Of a stretch of DNA of 64,000 nt, positions 47,301-59,948 are shown piece after piece. The notes under the pieces were generated by a model, which worked only from the letters and a program-made list of their open reading frames with translations, was not told where the DNA came from and searched no databases. Each line of letters starts with the position of its first letter. Positions within the stretch are counted from its first letter, which is position 1. The DNA is from Liolophura sinensis (lineage: Eukaryota; Mollusca; Polyplacophora; Chitonida; Chitonidae). Both the position numbers and the translations under genes were made by a program. Location: assembly GCF_032854445.1 (NCBI RefSeq), contig NC_088297.1, positions 24,625,127 through 24,689,126 of the forward strand. The letters are read 5' to 3'.

Positions 47301-48065
47301 GACGGCCAGCATCATGGTGGGAGGAAACCGGGCAGAACCCGGGGGAAACCCACGAACATCGGCAGGTTTATGGAAGATCGTCCCACGTACGGTAGCAGTG
47401 CCATTCACAGTTCAAAGTTTATACATATAATCGATTTCACATCTGAAATTGTGATTGTTAGACTAGATAAATGTAATTTTATGAAAGATGACTGAAATGT
47501 AATATGAAGCATAATAGCACGGATAGTGACAATTTTCTAGAGTTGTATTTCTATGTACAGGTCTTCGGATTGGAAAACGCCGTAATAAGACACGAGCAAT
47601 CCACCCTTCGCGTGAAAGATATGATATCGATATTTTAAACTTTCCATTCATCACTTTAAGAATGAAAGTATGCAGATACATGTGAATCCATTGACTCATT
47701 CATTGTTTAGTTCGTTTTATGGATTTTTATAATATATTCCCCCGCCCCCAAAAAACACATGGTGGCTCAATGCGGTGACATCAGAGGCTGAGATGAAGAT
47801 CCACTTGGTACCATCGCTGAATGTGTTTACACTGTTGATTATTTTAACTTCATCGCTGTGTAACTTAGGTGAATATGACAGCGTATTACATTAGTTGTTC
47901 TGCTTTGACCTAAAACAGACGTGGTGAAATTCACACATTTCTTTTGTAGGATTTCATATCTATGTCACGACTTATTATTCTTTGATATTTTGTTTACAGC
48001 TGATTGGGGCTATTTTGGCTTTTGGTCTCACCAGAGCTGTTCATAACTCACATAAAATCGTCTGA
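41381..48065 (+). CDS. Tetraspanin (7 coding exons, 273 aa)
   Basis: Four-pass plasma-membrane or endosomal scaffold protein. Exons: 41381-41443, 42281-42496, 43296-43370, 44211-44321, 44797-45003, 46058-46141, 48000-48065. All splice sites are GT..AG and all in phase 0; total 822 nt. TM1 is about residues 11-34 with the conserved Asn17, TM2 about 60-82, TM3 about 91-115, TM4 about 239-262. The large loop has ECCG (C158, C159), TCC (C188, C189), C211 and GC (C226): six cysteines, so three likely disulfides. Sequons N128, N174 and N210 lie in the loop. Cytoplasmic-side cysteines C5, C8, C84 and C89 could be palmitoylated. The short C-tail ends HKIV. The ATG is preceded by CAAG and followed by G, and is the first ATG in its open frame. 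The subfamily cannot be assigned by eye. Confidence 0.95.
43499..43604. promoter_or_regulatory. Cluster of three perfect CRE sites in tetraspanin intron 3
   Basis: TGACGTCA at 43499-43506, 43549-43556 and 43597-43604, with related TGATGTCA at 43564. Candidate CREB/ATF-responsive intronic element. Confidence 0.45.
45642..45899. repeat. 34/38-bp tandem array, 7 copies
   Basis: Unit CAGTATGACGTATGTAACAC then GTAGCAAAATACGACAAG; measured steps 34, 38, 38, 38, 34, 38. Tetraspanin intron 5. Most units carry a TGACGTA half-CRE. Confidence 0.92.
46293..46618 (-). mobile_element. SINE, family A, chimeric with about 60 bp of foreign sequence
   Basis: The body is interrupted at about 46441-46503 by sequence (GTAGCAGTGCCATTCACAGT onward) shared with 47391-47443, and the CCCACGTACGG block is present on both sides of the insert. 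Contains a G-tract near 46575. Tetraspanin intron 6. Confidence 0.75.
46690..46775 (+). mobile_element. SINE fragment, family A
   Basis: Diverged B-box to mid-body piece (GTGAGTGCAAGACCAGG; GTGGGAAGGCCTGTC). Tetraspanin intron 6. Confidence 0.5.
46947..47135 (+). mobile_element. tRNA-headed SINE, family D
   Basis: A-box-like TGGCCCATTCATCTAAAGCG and B-box-like GAGTTCGAATCC 30-40 bp apart, then a body ending TTCTTGAGTACGGTATTAAA. The end resembles family A; the head differs. Confidence 0.5.
47160..47232. repeat. 13-bp tandem repeat with TGACCT motifs
   Basis: GACCTGGGCCTGT repeats at 47181, 47194, 47207 and 47220. Tetraspanin intron 6. Confidence 0.85.
47244..47443 (-). mobile_element. SINE, family A, joined to flanking sequence shared with 46441-46503
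   Basis: Tail and body up to CCCACGTACGG (about 47390), then non-SINE sequence. Tetraspanin intron 6. Confidence 0.7.
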
Positions 48066-48351
48066 GGTTTATGGATCAGATGTTGAAATCCAAGATGGCC
48101 GCTCAGTTGAGCAGGTACAAGGTGGTTTAATCCGAAATGAAAACCTCAATATTATAAGAAGACAAAGCCGCGATTGGCCAGATCAAAACTTCACCACATT
48201 CGTGCTGTGGGAAATAATGGGTTTTCAAGTTTCCTATCCAGACAGGAAACGATAACTCCGTTTTGATGATATCACACTGTGCTGATTGTAAATGATTTCA
48301 ACCAGGCGGGAGAAATTCGGCAACCTTATTTCATATGAAGCGAAAGCCTGT

Positions 48352-48357
48352 AATAAA
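48352..48357 (+). terminator. Candidate polyadenylation signal for the tetraspanin
   Basis: AATAAA about 290 nt after the tetraspanin stop codon, the first canonical signal downstream. Confidence 0.5.
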
Positions 48358-48649
48358 AACTAGATATTGAGAATGTTGTATTTGACGATAGTTTTATACA
48401 ACTCAGAAAACGAATGGGATTGTAAACTATTAATGAACTCGGACATATCATTGTTTGTTTTCAAGATACACGGCACATATAATACAGATTTCCGTGAATT
48501 TATTTTTCTTCCTATTCATAATTATTATTGTAAGAGTTCCTGCACGTTTTACCTTGTACATTTATACTGTATATACATTTACATTCAAAAGTATGTTAGT
48601 GTCTACAATATTAAATCATTAAATCATATCCCTTAGATAAGTCCAGTTC

Positions 48650-48797
48650 ATGGTACATTCTTCTCCGGCCGTAGGTGAGAATGTCTGCCAGCATGGTCGT
48701 GGGTTTCCCCCGGGCATCTACCATACAGCTGGCCGCCATCGTATAGGTGAAACGTTCTTGAGTATGGCATAAAACACCAATCAAATAACTAACTATC

Positions 48798-48860
<63 letters not shown>

Positions 48861-48861
48861 A
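48650..48861 (+). mobile_element. SINE, family A, with long AAAT tail
   Basis: Partial body followed by a perfect AAAT tail of about 13 units (about 48808-48861), suggesting a fairly young tail or slippage growth. Confidence 0.8.
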
Positions 48862-50033
48862 ATATATATCTTTGATCTAAAACTTGTATACGACGAGCTT
48901 AGCAGTAATTGTACGTCAGATTTTGTTACAGTTATACGAGTATTTTTTTAAGATAAGGCTGATGGGATAATAATACCCAACAAGCAGTTGATCATGTATA
49001 GCGTGTTTGGTGAGTTGTATGGTTAATTTCCTCCCTCCTATTTCGTCTTTTATCAAGCCCATGTATTATAAAGGATTTGAGATGTGGCTTGTTCAAGTCT
49101 ATGTGTCCTATGAAAGTCAGGTAGAGCTTTCTGTCTGTTGTGGCAAGTTCTTTTGTTGAACACTCTTTCACTCCTATGCGGCGTGCCACAAGGTTCAGTT
49201 CTTTGTGCGTCTTGACTTTTGTTGCGAGCCTATATTAACGGTATGTATGCGTCTGTGTTTTTTTATTTTATTTTTTTTATTTCAGCGACATATTATTTGT
49301 TGGTGACCTTTATACGATTCGCTATTTTATTGTAATTTTTAGCTCGGTATAGATCCAGTCACGATGAATTATTTATTCGAAATGATGACCTCCTTTGAAA
49401 AACACAAGTTATTTCCATGTGTAAAGTCAAATTTTAGTTGTCATTAATTGACTCAAGACGGTACGCTAAAGTCTTGATATTGACAGTCATATTCGGGATC
49501 AGATGTGATGTCTTTCAGAGTTACTTCCCTTCTCCTAGTATGTAGATAATCTGAATACCGAATAATGATTAAGAATTCCGTGGAAAATGAAGCATAACCG
49601 CATTCATATTTGTCTTTTCTATGAAACATTAATATTTTAATTCTGTAGCAACTTTGTACTGGTGTAATATTTTGTTTCAAAAACAAGCCGTTAGGCTAAT
49701 TCCACACGTCGGAAGTACAGGAAATACTGTACAGGTCTTACTCAATGTTTAGCTAATACTCACTGAGTTAATAGCTAAACACTTCTCAAGAATTTTGCTG
49801 TTACAGGACGGCGGTGAGTATATTATTTTTGAGATGGGGAACAAACCAGAGAGTGTGAAGTAAAGCTAAAGCACCATTATGGTGGTAATTTTTTCCACGT
49901 GTTGGAAAAGGTGGTCTCCCGTGAGCGTCGTGAAACATAACACACGGACCGCTTTATATTGCGACCAAGGCCCCGACACCAAGGGAAGCTATGATGGGTG
50001 ATAAGGGCCACAGTATCCCTCCAGTAGTACCAA
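48862..50033. other. Intergenic, no recognised feature
   Basis: No gene seen. A near-palindrome TTTTCCACGTGTTGGAAAA (E-box at its centre) lies near 49892-49910. Confidence 0.5.
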
Positions 50034-50175
50034 GGGCGATAATGCGAAGGGGCGAAGTTGCGATACAACTTCATCCCTTCGTTCTATCGCAACTTCGCCC
50101 CATCACATCTCAACCTCGGATTATCGTCTCGTCGCCTCCCCACATCGCAACTTCGCCCCTTCACTTCATCGTCCT
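50034..50175. mobile_element. Small inverted-repeat (MITE-like) element
   Basis: GAAGGGGCGAAGTTGCGAT at 50046-50064 is the exact reverse complement of 50144-50162 and extends outward with a few mismatches to about 31 bp. A third copy of the motif lies at about 50083-50098. No target duplication could be fixed. Confidence 0.5.
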
Positions 50176-50944
50176 TTATATTACCGAAGGAATACTTTGA
50201 CCCTTACCAGCCATCATATGAAGCAATGGGATCTTTCCTTCCGGTGAATCGTACTGAATCCACGCCTTGCGTGATCCGGCTATTGAAAGGTAAACTCTTT
50301 AACCAACGATTCGGTCAAGGCACAGCCCCCAGGACACTTAAATGATTGATCTTTTAATTTTAATAGAAAGTCTGTTGTCTGAGTGATGCTAGAATGTATT
50401 CCGTTCTTATAAAATAATGCTCTGTCATACTCAACATAATATCCTGATAGTCTGACAAAATCTTTTTGTTGAATTTATAGAATATGTGTGTTATAGTTAA
50501 CAGAACAATCTGCTGTAGTAACAGACTACATTCTAGCATCACTCTTGTTCCAAGCTCGGGCGTTGAGGCTGGAAAGTGGTACATGTATGTCAGAAAAAGG
50601 GCAGGGGCGCTTTTATTTCAATCCCTGTTTTCAACAACAGAATTCACAGAGTTAACTATGAATTTACACACTTTGTTAAACTGATTTGTTAAAAAGATAA
50701 ACTGAAATGTGTGCCAAAGAAACTCCGTAATGAGTCCGCCCCGCGAATAACCTTCAGGTGTATGCGCGGAAGAACATAGAAAGAAGTGTGATTCAGCCTC
50801 ACCGATATGACACAAACCAGCTGAGGGATAAATTCATGGTTGTTTTTACAGAGACGAAAGTTTATAGACCATACAAAATGGGAAGGCTTTTCTCATGCAG
50901 TGATGGTGGTGTGGGGTGGGTCTGGAGGTGGGGGTTCAGTTTTA

Positions 50945-51466
50945 TAAGTGGAGGAAACCTGCAACCAAAGTTATACGTAATAAAGCAAGCCCTCTTAACA
51001 TTGCAAGTTTTATGAATGGAGGCAACCTCCAACCAAAGTTATACGTAATAAAGCAAGCCCTCTTAACATTGCAAGTTTTATGGGTAGAGGCAACCTCCAA
51101 CCAAAGTTATACGTAATAAAGCAAGCCCTCTTAACATTGCAAGTTTTATGAGTAGAGGCAACCTCCAACCAAAGTTATACGTAATAAAGCAAGCCCTCTT
51201 AACATTGCAAGTTTTATGAATGGAGGCAACCTCCAACCAAAGTTATACGTAATAAAGCAAGCCCTCTTAACATTGCAAGTTTTATGAGTAGAGGCAACCT
51301 CCAACCAAAGTTATACGTAATAAAGCAAGCCCTCTTAACATTGCAAGTTTTATGAGTAGAGGCAACCTCCAACCAAAGTTATACGTAATAAAGCAAGCAC
51401 TCTTAACCTTGCAAGTTTTATGAGTGGAGGCAACCTCCAACCAAAGTTATACGTAATAAAGTAAGT
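50945..51466. repeat. 68-bp tandem array, about 7.7 copies
   Basis: Unit GGCAACCTCCAACCAAAGTT continued by ATACGTAATAAAGCAAGCCC and TCTTAACATTGCAAGTTTTA. Nearly identical copies. Confidence 0.95.
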
Positions 51467-51654
51467 ACTCTTATCCAAGAATATAGTCAGAAACCTAAAG
51501 TTTTTAGCATTTAGATAAAGTTAATTTTTATTTCTGCATGTAGGCCTATAATTCCTTTTAGTGAAGCATATTCATTACCGAGCCTATAAACATTTCAATC
51601 GTTCTTAAATTTTGTTCATCATAGGAAAGTAGTTGTCTATTTAAAGAATCATGA

Positions 51655-54600
51655 GAACGAGATATTCATTATTCGAAACAGGAAAAGGACTACATATTCA
51701 TTACTCCGAACTACACATCTTGAATAACAGATGTTCATTATCTGAAAACCGCTCATCATATGGATCAGATAGCCATTGCTGAAAGCGACGCAGAATGATG
51801 ACCAGATATCCATGTTCAAACCAACAGAAGAAGATGACGAGATATTCATGATTCAAAACTCCACAGCCTCAGGGCCACATATTCATTATTCAAAACTCTA
51901 CATCATGAGGACCACCTATTCATTATTCAAAACTCTACAGCATGAGGACCACACATTCATTATTCAAAACTCCACAGCATGTGGACCACACATTCATTAT
52001 TCAAAACTCCACAGCATGTGGACCACACATTCATTATTCAAAACTCTACAGCATGAGGACCACACATTCATTATTCAAAACTCTACATCATGTGGACCAC
52101 ACATTCATTACTCAAAACTCCACAGAATGAGGACCACACACTTATTATTCAAAACTCTACATCATGTGGACCACACATTCATTATTCAAAACTCTACATC
52201 ATGTGGACCACACATTCATTATTCAAAACTCCACAGCATGTGGACCACACATTCATTATTCAAAACTCTACAGCATGTGGACCACACATTCATTATTCAA
52301 AACCCCACAGCATGTGGACCACACATTCATTATTCAAAACTCTACAGCATGTGGACCACACATTCATTATTCAAAACTCCACAGAATGAGGACCACACAT
52401 TCATTATTCAAAACTCTACATCATGTGGACCACACATTCATTATTCAAAACTCCACAGAATGAGGACCACACATTCATTATTCAAAACTCTACAGCATGA
52501 GGACCACACATTCATTATTCAAAACTCCACAACATGTGGACCACACATTCATTATTCAAAACTCTACATCATGTGGACCACACATTCATTATTCAAAACT
52601 CCAGAGAATGAGGACCACACATTCATTATTCAAAACTCCACAGCATGTGGACCACACATTCATTATTCAAAACTCCACAGAATGAGGACCACACATTCAT
52701 TATTCAAAACTCCACAGAATGAGGACCACACATTCATTATTCAAAACTCTACATCATGTGGACCACATATTCATTATTCAAAACTCCACAGCATGTGGAC
52801 CACACATTCATTATTCAAAACTCCACAGAATGTGGACCACACATTCATTATTCAAAACTCTACAGCATGAGGACCACACATTCATTATTCAAAACTCCAC
52901 AGCATGTGGACCACACATTCATTATTCAAAACTCTACATCATGTGGACCACACATTCATTATTCAAAACTCCACAGCATGTGGACCACACATTCATTATT
53001 CAAAACTCTACATCATGTGGACCACACATTCATTATTCAAAACTCCACAGAATGAGGACCACACATTCATTATTCAAAACTCCACAACATGTGGACCACA
53101 CATTCATTATTCAAAACTCTACATCATGTGGACCACACATTCATTATTCAAAACTCCACAGAATGAGGACCACACATTCATTATTCAAAACTCCACAGCA
53201 TGTGGACCACACATTCATTATTCAAAACTCCACAGAATGAGGACCACACATTCATTATTCAAAACTCCACAGAATGAGGACCACACATTCATTATTCAAA
53301 ACTCTACATCATGTGGACCACATATTCATTATTCAAAACTCCACAGCATGTGGACCACACATTCATTATTCAAAACTCCACAGAATGTGGACCACACATT
53401 CATTATTCAAAACTCTACAGCATGAGGACCACACATTCATTATTCAAAACTCCACAGCATGTGGACCACACATTCATTATTCAAAACTCTACATCATGTG
53501 GACCACACATTCATTATTCAAAACTCCACAGCATGTGGACCACACATTCATTATTCAAAACTCCACAGCATGTGGACCACACATTCATTATTCAAAACTC
53601 TACATCATGTGGACCACATATTCATTATTCAAAACTCCACAGCATGTGGACCACACATTCATTATTCAAAACTCCACAGCATGTGGACCACACATTCATT
53701 ATTCAAAACTCTACAGCATGAGGACCACACATTCATTATTCAAAACTCCACAGCATGTGGACCACACATTCATTATTCAAAACTCTACATCATGTGGACC
53801 ACACATTCATTATTCAAAACTCCACAGCATGTGGACCACACATTCATTATTCAAAACTCTACATCATGTGGACCACACATTCATTATTCAAAACTCCACA
53901 GCATGTGGACCACACATTCATTATTCAAAAACTCCACAGCATGTGGACCACACATTCATTATTCAAAACTCCACAGCATGTGGACCACACATTCATTATT
54001 CAAAACTCTACATCATGTGGACCACACATTCATTATTCAAAACTCCACAGCATGTGGACCACACATTCATTATTCAAAACTCTACAGCATGTGGACCACA
54101 CATTCATTATTCAAAACTCCACAGAATGAGGACCACACATTCATTATTCAAAACTCTACGTCATGTGGACCACACATTCATTATTCAAAACTCCACAGAA
54201 TGTGGACCACACATTCATTATTCAAAACTCCACAGCATGTGGACCACACATTCATTATTCAAAATTCTACATCATGTGGACCACACATTCATTATTCAAA
54301 ACTCCACAGCATGTGGACCACACATTCATTATTCAAAACTCTACATCATGTGGACCACACATTCATTATTCAAAACTCCAGAGAATGAGGACCACACATT
54401 CATTATTCAAAACTCTACAGCATGAGGACCACACATTCATTATTCAAAACTCTACAGCATGAGGACCACACATTCATTATTCAAAACTCCACAGCATGAG
54501 GACCACATATTCATTATTCAAAACTCCACAGCATGTGGACCACACATTCATCATTCAAAACTCTACAGCATGAGGACCACACATTCATTATTCAAAACTC

Positions 54601-57600
54601 CACAGCATGTGGACCACACATTCATTATTCAAAACTCCACAGAATGAGGACCACACATTCATTATTCAAAACTCCACAGCATGTAGACCACACATTCATT
54701 ATTCAAAACTCTACATCATGTGGACCACACATTCATTATTCAAAACTCCACAGAATGAGGACCACACATTCATTATTCAAAACTCCACAGCATGTGGACC
54801 ACACATTCATTATTCAAAACTCCACAGAATGAAGACCACACATTCATTATTCAAAACTCTACAGCATGAGGACCACACATTCATTATTCAAAACTCCACA
54901 GCATGTGGACCACACATTCATTATCCAAAACTCTACAGCATGTGGACCACACATTCATTATTCAAAACTCCACAGAATGAGGACCACACATTCATTATTC
55001 AAAACTCCACAGCATGTGGACCACACATTCATTATTCAAAACTCCACAGCATGTGGACCACACATTCATTATTCAAAACTCCACAGAATGAGGACCACAC
55101 ATTCATTATTCAAAACTCCACAGCATGTGGACCACACATTCATTATTCAAAACTCCACAGAATGAGGACCACACATTCATTATTCAAAACTCTACATCAT
55201 GTGGACCACATATTCATTATTCAAAACTCCACAGCATGTGGACCACACATTCATTATTCAAAACTCCACAGCATGTGGACCACACATTCATTATTCAAAA
55301 CTCCACAGCATGAGGACCACATATTCATTATTCAAAACTCCACAGCATGTGGACCACACATTCATCATTCAAAACTCTACAGCATGAGGACCACACATTC
55401 ATTATTCAAAACTCCACAGCATGTGGACCACACATTCATTATTCAAAACTCCACAGAATGAGGACCACACATTCATTATTCAAAACTCCACAGCATGTGG
55501 ACCACACATTCATTATTCAAAACTCCACAGAATGAGGACCACACATTCATTATTCAAAACTCCACAGAATGAGGACCACACATTCATTATTCAAAACTCT
55601 ACAGCATGAGGACCACACATTCATTATTCAAAACTCCACAGAATGAGGACCACACATTCATTATTCAAAACTCCACAGAATGAGGACCACACATTCATTA
55701 TTCAAAACTCTACATCATGTGGACCACATATTCATTATTCAAAACTCCACAGCATGTGGACCACACATTCATTATTCAAAACTCCACAGCATGTGGACCA
55801 CACATTCATTATTCAAAACTCTACAGCATGAGGACCACACATTCATTATTCAAAACTCCACAGCATGTGGACCACACATTCATTATTCAAAACTCCACAG
55901 CATGTGGACCACACATTCATTATTCAAAACTCCACAGCATGTGGACCACACATTCATTATTCAAAACTCCACAGCATGTGGACCACACATTCATTATTCA
56001 AAACTCCACAGCATGTGAACCACACATTCATTATTCAAAACTCCACAGCATGTGGACCACACATTTATTATTCAAAACTCTACAGCATGAGGACCACACA
56101 TTCATTATTCAAAACTCTACAGCATGTGGACCACACATTCATTATTCAAAACTCCACAGAATGAGGACCACACATTCATTATTCAAAACTCTACATCATG
56201 TGGACCACACATTCATTATTCAAAACTCTACATCATGTGGACCACACATTCATTATTCAAAACTCCACAGCATGTGGACCACACATTCATTATTCAAAAC
56301 TCCACAGCATGTGGACCACACATTCATTATTCAAAACTCTACATCATGTGGACCACACATTCATTATTCAAAACTCCACAGAATGAGGACCACACATTCA
56401 TTATTCAAAACTCTACAGCATGAGGACCACACATTCATTATTCAAAACTCCACAGAATGAGGACCACACATTCATTATTCAAAACTCCACAGCATGAGGA
56501 CCACACATTCATTATTCAAAACTCTACATCATGTGGACCACACATTCATTATTCAAAACTCTACATCATGTGGACCACACATTCATTATTCAAAACTCCA
56601 CAGAATGAGGACCACACATTCATTATTCAAAACTCCACAGAATGAGGACCACACATTCATTATTCAAAACTCTACAGCATGAGGACCACATATTCATTAT
56701 TCAAAACTCCACAGCATGTGGACCACACATTCATTATTCAAAACTCTACAGCATGAGGACCACATATTCATTATTCAAAACTCCACAGCATGTGGACCAC
56801 ACATTTATTATTCAAAACTCCACAGAATGAGGACCACACATTCATTATTCAAAACTCCACAGCATGTGGACCACACATTCATTATTCAGAACTCCACAGA
56901 ATGAGGACCACACATTCATTATTCAAAACTCCACAGAATGAGGACCACACATTCATTATTCAAAACTCTACAGCATGAGGACCACACATTCATTATTCAA
57001 AACTCCACAGCATGTGGACCACACATTCATTATTCAAAACTCTACATCATGTGGACCACACATTCATTATTCAAAACTCCACAGAATGAGGACCACACAT
57101 TCATTATTCAAAACTCTACATCATGTGGACCACACATTCATTATATAAAACTCCACAGCATGTGGACCACACATTCATTATTCAAAACTCCACAGCATGT
57201 GGACCACACATTCATTATTCAAAACTCCACAGAATGAGGACCACACATTCATTATTCAAAACTCCACAGCATGTGGACCACACATTCATTATTCAAAACT
57301 CCACAGCATGTGGACCACACATTCATTATTCAAAACTCTACATCATGTGGACCACACATTCATTATTCAAAACTCCACAGCATGTGGACCACACATTCAT
57401 TATTCAAAACTCCACAGAATGAGGATCACACATTCATTATTCAAAACTCCACAGCATGTGGACCACACATTCATTATTCAAAACTCCACAGAATGAGGAC
57501 CACATATTCATTATTCAAAACTCCACAGCACGAAGACCACACATTCTTTATTCGAAACACAAGAGATATTCACTATTCACAACACAACAGCATGGGGGCC

Positions 57601-57780
57601 ACATATTCATTATTTAAAACTCACAAGCATAACGACCAGACATTTATTTTTCAAACTACGGTGCATTAGGACCAGATATTCGTTAAATAAAACTAAGAAT
57701 CAGATAGTCATACCTTACCACTACGCATCAAACATTTAGTATTCATAGCTACGAAGTGCAAGTACCAGATAATCACTATT
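51655..57780. repeat. 37-bp satellite, about 154 core copies with degenerate edges
   Basis: Core 51850-57530: unit CCACACATTCATTATTCAAA then ACTCCACAGCATGTGGA. Variation is concentrated at a few positions (CTCCAC or CTCTAC; AGCATG, ATCATG or AGAATG; TGG or AGG). Both margins (51655-51850 and 57530-57780) carry increasingly diverged units. Because three units equal 111 bp, staggered open frames appear; none is a gene. Confidence 0.95.
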
Positions 57781-57785
57781 TAAAA

Positions 57786-58055
57786 TTATTTATTTCTTTG
57801 TTTGATTGGTGTTTTACGCCGTACTCAAGAATATTTCACTTATACGACGGCGGCCAGGATTATGGTGGGTGGAAACCGGGCAGAGCCCGGGGGAAACCCA
57901 CGACCATCAGCAGGTTGCTGGGAGACCTTCCCACTTACGGCCAGAGAGGAAGCCAGCATGAGCTGGACTTGAACTCACAGCGACCGATTTGGTGAGAGAC
58001 TTTTGGGTCATTACGCTGTGCTAGCGCGCTAACCGACTGAGCCACGGAGGCCCCC
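57786..58055 (-). mobile_element. SINE, family A, full length (best reference copy)
   Basis: The minus strand begins GGGGGCCTCCGTGGCTCAGT, with A box and a B box GAGTTCAAGTCC, body, then an AAACAAAGAAATAAAT tail. Head to tail about 270 bp. Sits at the right edge of the 37-bp satellite. Confidence 0.88.
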
Positions 58056-58202
58056 ATTATGGTGGAAGGGAACCCAGCAGAGACAGGGGAAAACCTATTT
58101 AAAACCCCGCAGCATGAAAAAATGGCCACTATGACGATAAAGCATAAACCCCCGACCATCCGTAGGTTGCTGACAGATCTTCCCACGTAGGGCCGGAGAG
58201 GT
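58054..58202 (-). mobile_element. SINE fragment, family A, abutting the previous copy
   Basis: Body pieces ATTATGGTGGAAGGGAACCC and GACCATCCGTAGGTTGCTGA, separated by about 60 bp of unrelated sequence. Confidence 0.6.
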
Positions 58203-58907
58203 GTCGACTTTGAGAAGAACCAAAACCCTTTTACTCTGGTCAGTTGCCAGACACGCAATGAAGGTTACCGTGGTAACAAAATGTTCGGACTTCACTTCCA
58301 TCAGCATTTCTTGTAAAACGTCATGTTAGGTTGAAATTTCAGCATTGTAGGAAATACATCAAGATGTGTGTGTTGATAAAGTATAATACCATAAAGTTTG
58401 GAAATATATTTTTTAGTCAAAGTTCATAAATTTCAACATAAATAGAAAGGAAAATGAATGCGCTCATGTATCCTGTGCGTACCCCGTACATCATTGAAGC
58501 ATGTAACAACAAACGAGATTTCAGAAGATGCCACACACAGCGTGCATTGGCAAATGCGGTCAAAAGGATGCGTCAGCCAAAGCTGCTGACACGGACACCC
58601 GCGTGAACCCTCACTAACTGGTCACAGCACTTGAGTGCTAACAAGGACAACTGGTATTTTGAAAACCAAGAACGTCTTACTTTGAAAACAGGGGAGGGTG
58701 GGTGAGGGGGAGTGGTAAAGGTTTTAGCATTGAGCTCGTGAGCCGTAATTAAAGTTGAATTGCTGTTGAATTAGGCCATTAAATTCGAATATTTATAGAA
58801 AATTTACCACTGCCACAAAGGAGGCCTGATATAAATTAAAAAAAAACACACACACTTGCCATCATTAAAAGTGAACAGCCAAGCTGTCGAAAAGAATTTA
58901 CGTACTA

Positions 58908-59182
58908 ATTATTTGCTTGATTGGAGCTTTACGACGTAGCAGCCACTCTCCAACATTTTCATCGTGTTGCCTGACTCAAACACTGGACACCAGACATGAC
59001 ACTTACCGGTCATGTCAAGGTATGTTGACACCTGACCGACCAGTACTTGGCATATATTCACTTACACATCGCGAGGAGAACCAAGGTTGCCAGTGTTAAA
59101 GTGCATGATATGACCTGACGTGGATTTGAACCCTTGTCTCCAGTCTGTGCTCTCTCTAACCACTCAACCACTGTGCTTTAGT
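58908..59182 (-). mobile_element. tRNA-headed SINE, family C
   Basis: On the minus strand: AAGCACAGTGGTTGAGTGGT (A-box-like), GGGTTCAAATCC (B box), then a body ending TACGTCGTAAAGCTCCAATC. Confidence 0.6.
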
Positions 59183-59471
59183 ATTACAGACAAAAGGTCT
59201 ACAACACGTAAAACCATAGCTGCGTCTGGATTTAACTTCCTTTAGTACAAACTGAATGTTTTCAAACAAAACATGATAAAGTACAATACAACGAAATACC
59301 CGTCATCATTTCTATATATGTATGCTACTAGAGATACCATTTAGGTGTCAACACAAGGTATTTATTATGTATCACAGAAGTTCGGGGAAATGTTAAATAG
59401 GAATAATTGACAAAGAAACGTCACATCTGACTCACTGCCAGGCTCTGCGGTTACTCCAGTCATGACTATCC

Positions 59472-59948
59472 GTATAAAAACAGAATGACTGACGTCACGC
59501 TTCAAGAGAGTTTCTCCTCTTCTCTTAGTCAGGGGCGTATACGCATCAAATCAGCACTCACCCGTCGTAAACCATTGAATAGCGTACGGCCTTTCATGGG
59601 TTGGTCGTTACAAAAGCGATCTGTTTTGGTTGAGAAATATGTGTCACTTTGAGAACCTGAATATTATTTGTCTTCGTGACTCTTTTTTAAAAAAACTATC
59701 CTGTTTTCCCCTTTCTAAAAATAATCGACTCGCCCTGGTATGGTGACCATTCACGTCCGCGACGTCATTGACTCCTGCTGTAGGTAAACTTAAAACCAGG
59801 TCTGCAAGCAGATTTGTAATAGCGTTCTAACGGAGAGTGGATTAGTATCAGGCGAAGGACCAAAATATTTTGCTCGGATTAACGTGTGCCAGCTGTCACA
59901 TAGGCTCCGCATCCCCAACACGAGTTGCTCTCACCCGACTGAATTAAG
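59472..59948 (+). promoter_or_regulatory. Weak promoter and first-exon candidate
   Basis: TATAAAAA at 59473, CRE TGACGTCA at 59490-59497, and a donor AAG followed by GTAAGC at 59949. The CRE being downstream of the TATA box is atypical. If real, the gene continues past the window. Confidence 0.22.

Noticed and set aside
51850-57530. CRISPR-like array
   Set aside because: No unique spacers between repeats; units are head to tail, and the genome is an animal's.
51776-57669. Many open frames of 62 to 383 codons with repeated HYSK/FIIQNST-like peptides
   Set aside because: All are the 37-bp satellite in staggered frames; no splice sites, no start context, no unique sequence.
57990-58055. tRNA gene on the minus strand
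   Set aside because: A and B boxes are present but no complete cloverleaf; the sequence continues into a SINE body repeated across the window.
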